This document shows positions 30,523-39,959 of a stretch of DNA of 64,000 nucleotides, in pieces (positions within the stretch are counted from its first letter, which is position 1; every line of letters starts with the position of its first letter). A program made the translations under genes and the position numbers. The notes beneath the pieces are model-generated. The model was not told where the DNA came from and did not search any database. It saw only the letters and a list, made by a program, of their open reading frames with translations. The DNA is from Pseudomonas sp. 10S4. GTDB taxonomy: Bacteria > Pseudomonadota > Gammaproteobacteria > Pseudomonadales > Pseudomonadaceae. The stretch covers positions 6,944,001 through 7,008,000 of the forward strand of contig NZ_CP133774.1 in NCBI RefSeq assembly GCF_034344865.1, given 5' to 3'.

Positions 30523-32313
30523 GTGCCAAAAACTATTCGCATCGGTTGTGCCAGTGCCTTCTGGGGCGACACCTCAACCGCCGCCGCGCAACTGGTGCAA
30601 GGCGGGCGCCTGGACTACCTGGTGTTCGATTATTTGGCCGAGATCACCCTGTCGATCATGGCCGGCGCACGGATGAAAGATCCCCAGGCCGGTTACGCCA
30701 GTGACTTCATTGAAGTGCTCAGCCCCCTCCTCACTCAACTCGCCGAACATAAAATTCGCGTCATCAGCAATGCCGGCGGGGTTAATCCGCAAGCCTGCGC
30801 GGCAGCCCTGCAAGCGGCGTGCGACAAGGCCGGTGTGGCGCTGAAAATCGCCGTGCTGTTGGGTGATGACCTGCAACCGCAATTCAAACAGCTGAGCAGT
30901 CAAGGCATTCACGAAATGTTCAGCGACGCGCCATTGCCGCCGATGTGTGTGTCCACCAACGCCTACCTCGGCGCACCGGGCATCGTCGAAGCCTTGCGTT
31001 TGGGCGCGGACATTGTGATCACCGGGCGGGTGGTCGACAGCGCCGTGGTCAGCGCTGCGCTGGTACATGAATTCGGCTGGTCCTGGCACGACTACGACAA
31101 ACTGGCCCAGGCCGCACTGGCCGGGCACATCATCGAATGCGGCGCCCAGTGCACCGGCGGCAACTTCACCGATTGGCGCGAGGTGCCGGACTACGAGCAC
31201 ATCGGTTTCCCCATCGTCGAAGTCAGCGCCGACAGCCAGTTCATCGTCAGTAAACCCGAAGGCTCCGGTGGGCTGGTCACGCCACTGACCGTCGGCGAAC
31301 AGATGCTCTATGAAATCGGCGACCCGCGGGCCTATCTGCTACCGGACGTGGTCTGCGACTTCAGTCAGGTCAAACTTCAGCAACAGGGTAAAAATGCGGT
31401 TCAGGTGCACGGCGCCAAAGGCTTGCCGCCCACCGATCAGTACAAGGTCAGCGCCACTTACCCGGACGGTTTCCGCTGCACCGCCAGTTGCCTGATCGCC
31501 GGGATCGATGCGGTGGACAAGGCCCGGCGTGTCAGCGAAGCGATCATCAACAAGACTTCAGAGATCTTCAGCCAGCGCGGCTGGGCACCCTACAGCGAAG
31601 TGAACATCGAACTGCTCGGCACCGAGGCCACCTACGGGCCCCACGGCCAGCGCCAGGACAGCCGCGAAGTGGTGATCAAACTCGCCGTGCGCCATCCAAG
31701 CAAACAAGCGTTGATTGTGTTTTCCCGGGAAATCGCCCAGGCCGCCACTGGCATGGCACCGGGGCTTACCGGGATCGTCGGCGGGCGTCCGACGGTGTAT
31801 CCGCTGATCCGGCTGTTTTCGTTCCTGATCGACAAAAGTACCTGCACGCTGGACATTGATCTGCAGGGTCAGCGCCATCCCTGCGCCTTGCCGACGCTTG
31901 AGCCGCTGGACACAAACGCCCTGCCCGCCCCCCACGAACTGCCCAAACCCCAGGGCCGGGCCGACGCCAGTGTTGCGTTGGTCAAACTCGCGGTGGCCCG
32001 TTCCGGCGACAAGGGCAATCACAGCAACATCGGGGTCATGGCGCGTCAGCCGCAGTTCCTGCCGTGGATCGCCGAAGCGCTGACACCGGAAGTGATCGTC
32101 GACTGGATGAGCCACGTGCTCGACCCGGTCCACGGACGTGTCGGGCGCTGGTACCTGCCCGGCACCCACAGTTTGAATTTTCTGCTGGAAAACGCCCTCG
32201 GCGGTGGTGGCGTGGCCAGTCTGCGGATCGACCCGCAAGGCAAGGCCTTCGCCCAGCAACTGCTGGAGATCCAGATTCCGGTGCCCCAGAGCATCGCCGA
32301 CCAGGTCAATTAG
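30523..32313 (+). CDS. atuA: AtuA, acyclic terpene utilisation protein (DUF1446 family)
   Basis: A 596-residue cytoplasmic protein of the AtuA family, needed for citronellol and geraniol use; its reaction is not established. The N-terminal domain ([21 protein letters not shown] to about residue 450) contains [15 protein letters not shown] and [11 protein letters not shown]. The C-terminal domain (from about residue 485, [24 protein letters not shown]) is the small DUF found fused in this family. The GTG at 30523 is chosen because GGAG sits six bases upstream; in-frame ATGs at 30505 and 30511 lack this. First gene of the atu operon. Confidence 0.9.
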   Translation: MPKTIRIGCASAFWGDTSTAAAQLVQGGRLDYLVFDYLAEITLSIMAGARMKDPQAGYASDFIEVLSPLLTQLAEHKIRVISNAGGVNPQACAAALQAACDKAGVALKIAVLLGDDLQPQFKQLSSQGIHEMFSDAPLPPMCVSTNAYLGAPGIVEALRLGADIVITGRVVDSAVVSAALVHEFGWSWHDYDKLAQAALAGHIIECGAQCTGGNFTDWREVPDYEHIGFPIVEVSADSQFIVSKPEGSGGLVTPLTVGEQMLYEIGDPRAYLLPDVVCDFSQVKLQQQGKNAVQVHGAKGLPPTDQYKVSATYPDGFRCTASCLIAGIDAVDKARRVSEAIINKTSEIFSQRGWAPYSEVNIELLGTEATYGPHGQRQDSREVVIKLAVRHPSKQALIVFSREIAQAATGMAPGLTGIVGGRPTVYPLIRLFSFLIDKSTCTLDIDLQGQRHPCALPTLEPLDTNALPAPHELPKPQGRADASVALVKLAVARSGDKGNHSNIGVMARQPQFLPWIAEALTPEVIVDWMSHVLDPVHGRVGRWYLPGTHSLNFLLENALGGGGVASLRIDPQGKAFAQQLLEIQIPVPQSIADQVN

Positions 32314-32325
32314 AGGACCGCTGCC

Positions 32326-33195
32326 ATGGCTTACGACTCGATTTTCAAACCCGACCTGTTCGCTGGCCAGACCATCATTGTCACCGGCGGCGGCAGCGGC
32401 ATTGGCCGTTGCACCGCCCACGAACTGGCAGCGCTCGGCGCCCATGTGCTGCTGGTGGGACGCAAGGCCGAGAAACTCAAAAGCGTTGCCATCGAGATTA
32501 TCGAAGACGGTGGCAAGGCTGACTGGAAGGTCTGCGACATTCGTGAGGAAGACGCGGTCAAGCATCTGGTCAGTGAGTTGATCCGCCAATACGGACCGAT
32601 TCACGGCCTGGTCAACAATGCCGGCGGGCAGTTCCCGTCGGCCTTGGCCTCGATCAACCAGAAGGGTTTCGAAACCGTGATGCGCACCAATCTGGTGGGC
32701 GGTTTCCTGATGGCCCGAGAAGTCTTCAACCAGTCCATGAGCAAGCACGGCGGCAGCATCGTCAACATGCTCGCCGACATGTGGGGCGGCATGCCCGGCA
32801 TGGGCCACTCGGGCGCGGCGCGCTCGGGCATGGATAATCTGACCAAGACTGCTGCGTTCGAATGGGGTTATGCCGGGGTGCGGGTCAATGCCGTGGCGCC
32901 GGGCTGGATCGCGTCCAGCGGCATGGACACTTACGAAGGCGCGTTCAAGGCCGTAATCCCGACCCTGCGCGAACATGTGCCACTCAAGCGCATCGGCACC
33001 GAATCGGAAGTCAGTGCAGCGATTGTTTTTCTACTCAGCCCCGCAGCGGCGTTTGTCAGCGGCAGCACCTTGCGCATCGACGGTGCCGCGAGCCTTGGCG
33101 GTCGGGCGTGGCCGATCCACAAGGCACAAAACAGCGAATCGTATAACGGCTTTCACCGGGCGTATTTGCCGGACGTGCTCAAGGACAAGGAATAA
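32326..33195 (+). CDS. atuB: AtuB, short-chain dehydrogenase/reductase
   Basis: A 289-residue SDR with the NAD(P) motif TGGGSGIGRC (about residue 23) and NNAGG. The usual YxxxK catalytic pair is not present in the expected place: the sequence reads GMGHSGAARSGMDNLTK, as in 2,4-dienoyl-CoA and trans-2-enoyl-CoA reductases. In the atu pathway it is proposed to act on the terpenol/terpenal or CoA intermediates; its exact step is uncertain. GAGGA precedes the ATG and the gene follows atuA by 12 bases. Confidence 0.88.
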   Translation: MAYDSIFKPDLFAGQTIIVTGGGSGIGRCTAHELAALGAHVLLVGRKAEKLKSVAIEIIEDGGKADWKVCDIREEDAVKHLVSELIRQYGPIHGLVNNAGGQFPSALASINQKGFETVMRTNLVGGFLMAREVFNQSMSKHGGSIVNMLADMWGGMPGMGHSGAARSGMDNLTKTAAFEWGYAGVRVNAVAPGWIASSGMDTYEGAFKAVIPTLREHVPLKRIGTESEVSAAIVFLLSPAAAFVSGSTLRIDGAASLGGRAWPIHKAQNSESYNGFHRAYLPDVLKDKE

Positions 33196-33198
33196 GCC

Positions 33199-34815
33199 AT
33201 GCCGGTTATCCAGTCGCAAATCGACCCTTTCAGTGAACAGTTCGCCCGCAATCGAGCGGCGATGCTGGTCGGCATCGAGCACGTCCGCCAGCTCGAACAA
33301 AACCTGCTGAACAAGGCCGCCGAAGCCAAGGCAAAATTCGACAAACGCGGGCAGTTGCTGCCCCGTGAGCGCCTCAATCTGCTGCTCGACCCCGGTGCAC
33401 CGTTCCTCGAACTGGCGAGCCTGGCCGGCTACAAATTGCACGACGACAAGGACGGCAGTTCCGCCGGCGGCGGCTTGATTGCCGGGATCGGCTACGTCTC
33501 CGGCGTGCGGGTGCTGGTGGTGGCGAACAACAGTGCGATCAAGGGCGGGACCATTTCCCCCAGCGGTTTGAAAAAGTCCCTGCGCCTGCAACAGATCGCC
33601 ATGGAAAACAAACTGCCGGTGATCACCCTCGCCGAGAGCGGTGGCGCCAACCTCAATTATGCCGCCGAGATTTTCGTCGAAGGCGCCCGCAGCTTTGCCA
33701 ATCAGGCGCGGATGTCGGCCATGGGTTTACCGCAGATCACCGTGGTCCACGGCTCGGCCACGGCGGGCGGTGCCTATCAGCCGGGGTTGTCGGATTACGT
33801 GGTGGTGGTGCGCGGCAAAGCCAAGCTGTTTCTCGCCGGCCCGCCGCTGCTCAAGGCCGCCACCGGTGAAGTCGCCAGCGATGAGGAACTGGGTGGCGCC
33901 GAGATGCACGCGCAAACCGCCGGCACCGCCGAATACCTGGCCGAGAACGATGCCGACGGCGTGCGCCAGGTGCGCGAAATTCTCAGTCTGTTGCCGTGGA
34001 ACGATCAACTGCAATGGTTACCCGAACGTCAGTGGAAAGAACCGCTCTACCCCATCAACGAACTGCTGGGGCTGATCCCGGATGATCCGAAAAAACCCTA
34101 CGACGTGCGTGAAATCATCGCCCGGATTGCTGACGGCTCGAACTTCCTCGAATTCAAGGGAGAGTTCGATCAGCAGACTGTTTGCGGCCACCTGCACATT
34201 CAGGGCCGCGCCTGCGGCTTTATCGGTAACAACGGTCCGATCACGCCTAAGGGTGCGAGCAAAGCGGCGCAGTTTATTCAGCTCTGCGACCAGAGCCAGA
34301 CGCCGCTGCTGTTTTTCCACAACACCACGGGGTTTATGGTCGGCACCGAATCGGAACAGCAAGGGGTGATCAAGCACGGCGCGAAGATGATTCAAGCGGT
34401 GGCCAACGCCCGAGTGCCGAAACTGACCATCGTCGTCGGCGGCTCCTACGGTGCCGGCAACTACGCGATGTGCGGCCGTGGCCTCGATCCGCGTTTCATC
34501 TTCGCCTGGCCCAACAGCCGCACTGCAGTCATGGGTGGCGCTCAGGCCGGCAAGGTGCTGCGGATCGTCACCGAGGCCAAGCAGCTCAAGGATGGCCTGG
34601 TGCCGGACCCGAAAATGCTCGACATGCTGGAGCAAGTCACCGCGCAAAAACTCGACAGCCAATCCACCGCGCTCTACGGCAGCGCCAGTTTGTGGGACGA
34701 CGGGCTGATCGATCCGCGGGATACCCGCACCTTGCTCGGGTATTTGCTGGATATCTGCCAGGAGGCCGAGGTTCGGCCGCTGCAAGCCAACAGTTTTGGT
34801 GTAGCCCGCTTCTAG
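33199..34815 (+). CDS. atuC: Geranyl-CoA carboxylase beta (carboxyltransferase) subunit AtuC
   Basis: A 538-residue carboxyltransferase of the acyl-CoA carboxylase beta family. The N-half has AESGGANLNYAAEIF and GSATAGGAYQPGLSDYVVVVRGKAKLFLAGPPLLKAATGE; the C-half has GNNGPITPKGASKAAQFIQLCDQ and VVGGSYGAGNYAMCGRGLDPRF, the two acyl-CoA/biotin-binding halves. With AtuF it carboxylates the methyl group of geranyl-CoA. It starts 3 bases after atuB with AAGGA upstream. A methylcrotonyl-CoA carboxylase subunit is the main alternative by sequence; the atu setting decides. Confidence 0.92.
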   Translation: MPVIQSQIDPFSEQFARNRAAMLVGIEHVRQLEQNLLNKAAEAKAKFDKRGQLLPRERLNLLLDPGAPFLELASLAGYKLHDDKDGSSAGGGLIAGIGYVSGVRVLVVANNSAIKGGTISPSGLKKSLRLQQIAMENKLPVITLAESGGANLNYAAEIFVEGARSFANQARMSAMGLPQITVVHGSATAGGAYQPGLSDYVVVVRGKAKLFLAGPPLLKAATGEVASDEELGGAEMHAQTAGTAEYLAENDADGVRQVREILSLLPWNDQLQWLPERQWKEPLYPINELLGLIPDDPKKPYDVREIIARIADGSNFLEFKGEFDQQTVCGHLHIQGRACGFIGNNGPITPKGASKAAQFIQLCDQSQTPLLFFHNTTGFMVGTESEQQGVIKHGAKMIQAVANARVPKLTIVVGGSYGAGNYAMCGRGLDPRFIFAWPNSRTAVMGGAQAGKVLRIVTEAKQLKDGLVPDPKMLDMLEQVTAQKLDSQSTALYGSASLWDDGLIDPRDTRTLLGYLLDICQEAEVRPLQANSFGVARF

Positions 34816-34837
34816 GGCGTTCAGGAGAACAATAAAA

Positions 34838-35995
34838 ATGATCTTCACCCAGGAACACGAAGCACTGCGCCGCACCGTTCGCCAATTCGTCGATCACGAG
34901 ATCAACCCGCACGTCGAGGAATGGGAAAAATCCGGGCGCTTTCCGATCCACGAGATCTTCCGCAAGGCTGGCGATCTTGGCCTGCTGGGCATCTCCAAAC
35001 CGGAAAAATTCGGTGGCATGGGCCTCGACTACAGCTATTCGATCGTCGCCGCCGAAGAGTTCGGCACCATCCATTGCGGCGGGGTCCCGATGTCCATCGG
35101 CGTGCAGACCGACATGTGCACCCCGGCCCTCGCCCGCTTCGGCTCCGATGAACTGCGTGAAGAGTTCCTGCGCCCGGCGATCACCGGCGAACAAGTCGGC
35201 TGCATCGGCGTCTCGGAAGTCGGCGCCGGTTCCGATGTCGCCGGGTTGAAAACCACCGCCCGAAAGGATGGCGACGACTACGTAATCAACGGCAGCAAGA
35301 TGTGGATCACCAACTCACCGAGTGCTGATTTCATCTGCCTGCTGGCCAACACCTCGGACGATAAACCACACATCAACAAGTCGCTGATCATGGTGCCGAT
35401 GAACGCCCCCGGGATCAGCCTCAGTTCGCACCTGGACAAGCTCGGCATGCGCAGTTCGGAAACCGCCCAGGTGTTTTTCGACAACGTACGCGTGCCGCAA
35501 CGCAATCGCATCGGCCATGAAGGCGCGGGTTTCATGATGCAGATGTTGCAGTTCCAGGAGGAACGCTTGTTCGGCGCGGCGAACATGATCAAAGGCCTGG
35601 AGTACTGCATCGATAGCACCATCGAGTACTGCAAGGAGCGCAAAACCTTTGGCAATGCGCTGATCGACAACCAGGTCATTCACTTTCGCCTGGCTGAGCT
35701 GCAAACCGAAATCGAATGCCTGCGGGCGCTGGTTTATCAGGCGACCGAGCAGTACATCAAAGGCCAGGACGTCACCCGCCTGGCTTCGATGGCCAAACTC
35801 AAGGCTGGCCGGCTCGGCCGGGAAGTCAGTGACAGTTGCCTGCAATACTGGGGCGGCATGGGTTTCATGTGGAACAACCCGGTAGCCCGGGCCTACCGCG
35901 ACGTGCGGCTGGTGTCGATCGGCGGCGGCTCTGACGAAATCATGCTCGGGATCATCTGCAAACTCATGGGCACCCTGCCCGGGAAAAAGAAATGA
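34838..35995 (+). CDS. atuD: AtuD, acyl-CoA dehydrogenase (citronellyl-CoA dehydrogenase type)
   Basis: A 385-residue FAD-dependent acyl-CoA dehydrogenase. Conserved blocks: ITGEQVGCIGVSEVGAGSDVAGLKTTA (FAD/substrate loop, about residues 112-138), GSKMWITN, and EVSDSCLQYWGGMGFMWNNPVARAYRDVRLVSIGGGSDEI near the end. It is proposed to oxidise citronellyl-CoA to geranyl-CoA, feeding the carboxylase. It follows atuC by 22 bases with AGGAG upstream, and its stop overlaps the atuE start by four bases (ATGA). Confidence 0.92.
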   Translation: MIFTQEHEALRRTVRQFVDHEINPHVEEWEKSGRFPIHEIFRKAGDLGLLGISKPEKFGGMGLDYSYSIVAAEEFGTIHCGGVPMSIGVQTDMCTPALARFGSDELREEFLRPAITGEQVGCIGVSEVGAGSDVAGLKTTARKDGDDYVINGSKMWITNSPSADFICLLANTSDDKPHINKSLIMVPMNAPGISLSSHLDKLGMRSSETAQVFFDNVRVPQRNRIGHEGAGFMMQMLQFQEERLFGAANMIKGLEYCIDSTIEYCKERKTFGNALIDNQVIHFRLAELQTEIECLRALVYQATEQYIKGQDVTRLASMAKLKAGRLGREVSDSCLQYWGGMGFMWNNPVARAYRDVRLVSIGGGSDEIMLGIICKLMGTLPGKKK

Positions 35996-36789
35996 ACAGC
36001 CTGCCGGTTTGCCAGACACTGCTGCTCGAGTCCCACAATGGTGTGCTGCACATCACCCTCAATCGCCCGGAAAGCCGTAACGCCATGAGCTTGCAGATGG
36101 TCGCCGAACTGCGTGCGGTGCTGGCGGCGGTGAGCGAGGACCGAACCGTTCGAGCCTTGGTGATCGGCGGTGCCGGCGGACACTTCTGCGCGGGCGGCGA
36201 CATCAAGGACATGGCCAACGCCCGGGCTCAAGGCCCGAGCGCTTATCGCGACCTGAATCGAGCGTTCGGTGCGCTGCTGCAAGAAGTGCAACACGCCCCG
36301 CAAGTGGTGATCACGGTGCTGCAAGGCGCAGTGTTGGGCGGTGGCTTGGGGCTGGCCTGTGTCAGCGACGTTGCGCTGGCCGATCATCAAGCGCAGTTCG
36401 GCCTGCCGGAAACCAGCCTCGGCCTGCTACCGGCGCAGATCGCACCGTTCGTGGTCCAACGCATCGGTCTGACCCAGACCCGAAGACTGGCCCTGACCGC
36501 AGCGCGATTCGACGGCACCCACGCCCGGCGAATGGGCCTGGTGCATTTTGTCGAGCATGACGCGCAAGCCCTGGCCGAGCGTCTTGATGAAGTGCTGGCC
36601 CATGTATTGTGCTGCGCACCGGGGGCGAACGCGCTGACCAAAAAGCTCTTGCTGGCAAGTGCCGGGCAGACTTGCGATGCGCTGCTGGATCAAGCGGCCG
36701 AGTGGTTCAGCGAAGCGGTGACCGGGGACGAGGGTATCGAAGGGACCATGGCATTCGTGCAAAAACGTAAACCGGGGTGGGCCTCTTAA
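35992..36789 (+). CDS. atuE: AtuE, isohexenylglutaconyl-CoA hydratase (enoyl-CoA hydratase family)
   Basis: A 265-residue crotonase-fold hydratase. The oxyanion-hole blocks are GGAGGHFCAGGDIKDM (about residue 60) and QGAVLGGGLGLACVSDVALAD, followed by the second acid region (FGLPETSLGLLPAQIAPFVVQRIG). In the atu pathway it hydrates the carboxylated intermediate isohexenylglutaconyl-CoA. It overlaps atuD by four bases. The next gene, atuF, is 119 bases further on with a REP pair between them. Confidence 0.9.
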   Translation: MNSLPVCQTLLLESHNGVLHITLNRPESRNAMSLQMVAELRAVLAAVSEDRTVRALVIGGAGGHFCAGGDIKDMANARAQGPSAYRDLNRAFGALLQEVQHAPQVVITVLQGAVLGGGLGLACVSDVALADHQAQFGLPETSLGLLPAQIAPFVVQRIGLTQTRRLALTAARFDGTHARRMGLVHFVEHDAQALAERLDEVLAHVLCCAPGANALTKKLLLASAGQTCDALLDQAAEWFSEAVTGDEGIEGTMAFVQKRKPGWAS

Positions 36790-36793
36790 AAGC

Positions 36794-36868
36794 TTCGCGG
36801 GCAAGCCTCGCTCCCACAGGGGTTATGTGTCGTTCACAAACCTTGTAGGAGCGAGGCTTGTCCGCGAA
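36794..36868. repeat. REP inverted pair inside the atu operon
   Basis: TTCGCGGGCAAGCCTCGCTCCCACAGG and the complement-like CCTTGTAGGAGCGAGGCTTGTCCGCGAA lie between atuE and atuF. REP stems can stabilise upstream mRNA or reduce downstream expression, so this could alter the atuE:atuF ratio. Confidence 0.88.
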
Positions 36869-36908
36869 GAGGCCATCACATTCACCGCACAACAAAAGGG
36901 AACGCCCC

Positions 36909-38872
36909 ATGCCCGGATTCAGCAAAATCCTGATCGCCAACCGCGGTGAAATCGCCTGCCGCATCCAGCGCACCGCCCAGGCCCTGGGCTACCGCACGGT
37001 CGCCGTCTTCAGCGACGCCGACGCTGATGCCCTGCACGTGCAAATCGCCGACGAAGCCGTGAACATCGGCCCGGCGCCTGTACAGCAGTCGTACCTGAAC
37101 ATCCCGGCAATCATCGATGCCGCCCGCCGCACTGGCGCCGATGCGATACACCCCGGCTACGGCTTCCTTTCCGAAAACGCCGAGCTTCGCCCTCGCCTGC
37201 CAGCAAGGCCGGCATCACCTTCATCGGCCCGAGCCCCGAAGCCATCGAGCTGATGGGAAGCAAGCGCCTGTCAAAACTCGCCATGATCGACGCGGGCGTA
37301 CCCTGCATCAAAGGCTATCAGGGTGCCAAACAGGACGACGCGACCCTGAGCCGTGAAGCCGAACGCATCGGCTATCCGCTGATGATCAAGGCCAGCGCCG
37401 GTGGTGGCGGACGCGGCATGCGCCTGGTACACGACGCGGGTGATCTGCTGGAGCAACTGCGCACCGCACGTTCCGAGGCCCTGCACGGGTTTGGCAGCGA
37501 TGAGCTGATCCTCGAACAGGCGCTGATCGATCCGCGTCACGTTGAGGTTCAGGTGTTCGGTGATCAGCACGGCAACCTGATCTACCTTGGCGAGCGCGAC
37601 TGTTCAATCCAGCGCCGGCATCAGAAAGTCATCGAGGAAGCGCCTTGCCCGGTCATGACCGTCGAACTGCGCCAAGCCATGGGCGAAGCGGCGCTCAAGG
37701 CCGGGCGAGCGGTGAATTATGTGGGCGCTGGCACGGTGGAGTTCCTGCTCGATGCTCGCGGGCAGTTTTACTTTCTGGAGATGAATACCCGACTGCAGGT
37801 GGAACACCCAGTGACCGAACTGATCACCGGCCTGGACCTGGTTGCCTGGCAACTGCACGTCGCTGAAGGCCTGCCGCTGCCGCTACGTCAGGATCAGGTG
37901 CAGCTCAATGGGCATGCCATTGAAGTGCGCCTGTACGCCGAAGACCCTGCCCAAGGATTCCTGCCGCAGACCGGGCATATCGACGCCTGGGAGCCGGCGC
38001 TGCAACACGGCGTACGAATCGACCATGGCCTGATCGAAGGCCAGAACGTCAGCGTCTTTTATGATCCGATGCTGGGCAAACTCATCGCCCACGGCGCCAC
38101 TCGCGAAGAAGCCCGGCGTAAGTTATTGCGGGCGGTGCAGGACAGCGTGCTGCTGGGCATTCAGAGCAATCAACGCCTGCTCGCCAGCCTGCTGGAGCAT
38201 CCGCAATTCATCCGTGGCGAATTCAGCACCGGTTTTATCCCGACGCACTTCGCCGACCACCCCTGCCTGCATGCCCACGTCCCGAGCGCCGAAGAACTGG
38301 CCATCGCGGCGGCGCTGTTCTATCAGGCATCAGCGCAACATCACGCGGCCCCTTTGGCCGGTTGGCGCAACAACGCCAGCGTGCCATTGCACTATCGCAT
38401 CGGTGTAGAGGACCAGGACTGGACCGTAGAACTGAACGCGGTGCCTGACGCGCCCTTCCGGCTTCGGATCGGCGACCGGACGCTCGAATTGAAGCTCATC
38501 CACTGCGACAGCCGTTGGACCACCCTGGAAATCGACGGCATCCGCCAGCGTCACGCCTATCGCCTCGACGCCGGGCAACTCTGGCTGTTCACCCGCCCCG
38601 GCAGCCTGCGGCTGGTGGATCGCACTCAGTTGCCGGTCAGCAGCCAGGCTAGCGTCGGCTCCGGCACGCTCAAGGCACCGATGGACGGGGCGATCATCGA
38701 CGTATTGGTCAGCGAGGGCAGCACGGTCAGCAAGGGGCAATTGCTGGTGGTGCTGGAGGCCATGAAAATGGAGCATCCGCTCAAATCCGGGATCGACGGC
38801 GTGCTCAAACGCTTGCAAGTCAGGGTTGGCGATCAGGTTAAAAATCGTCAGATTTTGTTGGAGGTCGAATAA
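36909..38872 (+). CDS. atuF: Geranyl-CoA carboxylase alpha (biotin) subunit AtuF, with two one-base frameshifts
   Basis: A biotin carboxylase plus biotin-carrier subunit, 653 residues after removing two extra bases (about 37185 and 37207). The first segment ends in [10 protein letters not shown], a short middle piece FALACQQ lies in the second frame, and [22 protein letters not shown] continues in the third. Visible motifs: ATP-grasp loop [34 protein letters not shown], and the biotinyl lysine in [10 protein letters not shown] near the C-terminus. It pairs with AtuC to carboxylate geranyl-CoA. As written, translation stops early; correction restores the normal family sequence. Confidence 0.9.
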
Positions 38873-38878
38873 GGTGCC

Positions 38879-38930
38879 AGGGGCGTTCTCAATTAGTTTC
38901 CACGCGCGGAAACTAATTGAGAACGCCCCT
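38879..38930. repeat. Perfect 23-base inverted repeat after atuF
   Basis: Arms 38879-38901 and 38908-38930 are exact reverse complements (AGGGGCGTTCTCAATTAG... / ...CTAATTGAGAACGCCCCT) around the six-base loop ACGCGC. There is no REP core and no T tract, so a rho-independent terminator of normal form is unlikely. It starts 7 bases after the atuF stop. Possible roles are an mRNA 3' stem or a small palindromic element. Confidence 0.85.
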
Positions 38931-38995
38931 AGGCGGATCCGCCGGGTTTGGCTACGCTCAAGCCCTATCGGGACGCGGATACCAGGAACCCTGCG

Positions 38996-39538
38996 ATGCC
39001 TCACTGGTTGGTCATTGATCTGGAAGCCACCACCGATGAGGGCGGCTGGCCAGTCACAGAAATGGAAATCATCGAAATCGGTGCCACCCTGGTGGACCGA
39101 AAAGGTCGAGAACTGGATCAGTTCCAGCGTTTCGTACGCCCGACGCGCCGGCCTTTGCTGACGCCGTTTTGCCGGGAACTGACCCACATCACCCAGGCCA
39201 ACATCGATGCGGCGCAGCCGTTGGTCGAGGTCTGGGACGCGTTCGAGCACTGGCTCACCCAGCATCACTCGCGCTTGGAAGGCTGGGCCAGCTGGGGCGA
39301 TTACGACCGCCAACAATTGGTTCAGGAATGGCAACGCCTGCAACTCGACAGCTTTTTGAGCCAAGTGCCGCACATGAACCTTAAGCAGCGATTCGCCAAG
39401 GCGCGTCGACTGGATCGCCCGCTGGGGCTCAACGGCGCGCTGCAACTGGCGGGCATGCAATTCAATGGTCAGCAGCATCGGGCACTGGAAGACGCGCGCA
39501 ATACGGCGCGGTTATTACCGCTGATTCTTCCCATCTAG
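38996..39538 (+). CDS. DEDDh-type 3'-5' exonuclease (KapD/ERI-1-like)
   Basis: A 180-residue exonuclease domain protein. Exo I is LVIDLEATTDEGG (D9 and E11 by count from this start), Exo II lies around GWASWGDYDRQQL, and Exo III is HRALEDARNTARL, giving the DEDDh set. It stands alone without polymerase domains, like the stand-alone ERI-1/KapD-type RNA or DNA exonucleases. The ATG at 38996 (AGGA upstream) is preferred to an in-frame start at 38948 that lies close to the preceding inverted repeat. Substrate not known. Confidence 0.85.
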   Translation: MPHWLVIDLEATTDEGGWPVTEMEIIEIGATLVDRKGRELDQFQRFVRPTRRPLLTPFCRELTHITQANIDAAQPLVEVWDAFEHWLTQHHSRLEGWASWGDYDRQQLVQEWQRLQLDSFLSQVPHMNLKQRFAKARRLDRPLGLNGALQLAGMQFNGQQHRALEDARNTARLLPLILPI

Positions 39539-39607
39539 GAAGGTGACGGCGCAAGGGGCGTTGTGCATACTGGCCGGCCCTTTTAAGCCCTTTTCGAGGA
39601 ATCGCCC

Positions 39608-39892
39608 ATGTTTAAAGTCAACGAGTACTTCGACGGCACCGTCAAGTCGATCGCCTTTGGCACCGCACAAGGTCCAGCGACTATCGGCGTCATGGCACCG
39701 GGCGAATACGAATTCGGTACCAGCCAGCGTGAAATCATGCACGTGGTGACCGGCGCCCTGACCGTCAAACTGCCAGACAGCACCGACTGGGAAACCTTCG
39801 CTGCCGGCAGCCAATTCAATGTGCCTGCCAACAGCAAGTTCCAGCTGAAAGTGGCCGTCGACACCGCTTACCTGTGCGAATACCGCGGCTAA
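39608..39892 (+). CDS. ppnP: Pyrimidine/purine nucleoside phosphorylase PpnP
   Basis: A 94-residue single-domain cupin (former DUF1255). Conserved blocks: [46 protein letters not shown] and [13 protein letters not shown], and the C-terminal YLCEYRG. PpnP splits nucleosides by phosphorolysis in the cytoplasm. The length matches the E. coli protein. A terminator hairpin follows directly. Confidence 0.93.
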   Translation: MFKVNEYFDGTVKSIAFGTAQGPATIGVMAPGEYEFGTSQREIMHVVTGALTVKLPDSTDWETFAAGSQFNVPANSKFQLKVAVDTAYLCEYRG

Positions 39893-39910
39893 AACCCTGG
39901 GTTTCACAGC

Positions 39911-39945
39911 AAAAAATGCCCGTGTCTAACGACACGGGCATTTTT
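39911..39945. terminator. Bidirectional rho-independent terminator between ppnP and the MOSC gene
   Basis: Arms AAAAATGCCCGTGTC and GACACGGGCATTTTT pair perfectly around TAAC, with A and T runs on both sides. It serves ppnP and the convergent MOSC-domain gene. Confidence 0.93.
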
Positions 39946-39959
39946 CGTTTGCAGCCTTT

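Noticed and set aside
31558..32976. Long minus-strand frame across atuA and atuB
   Set aside because: It spans two well-supported genes on the other strand and shows no recognisable protein features.
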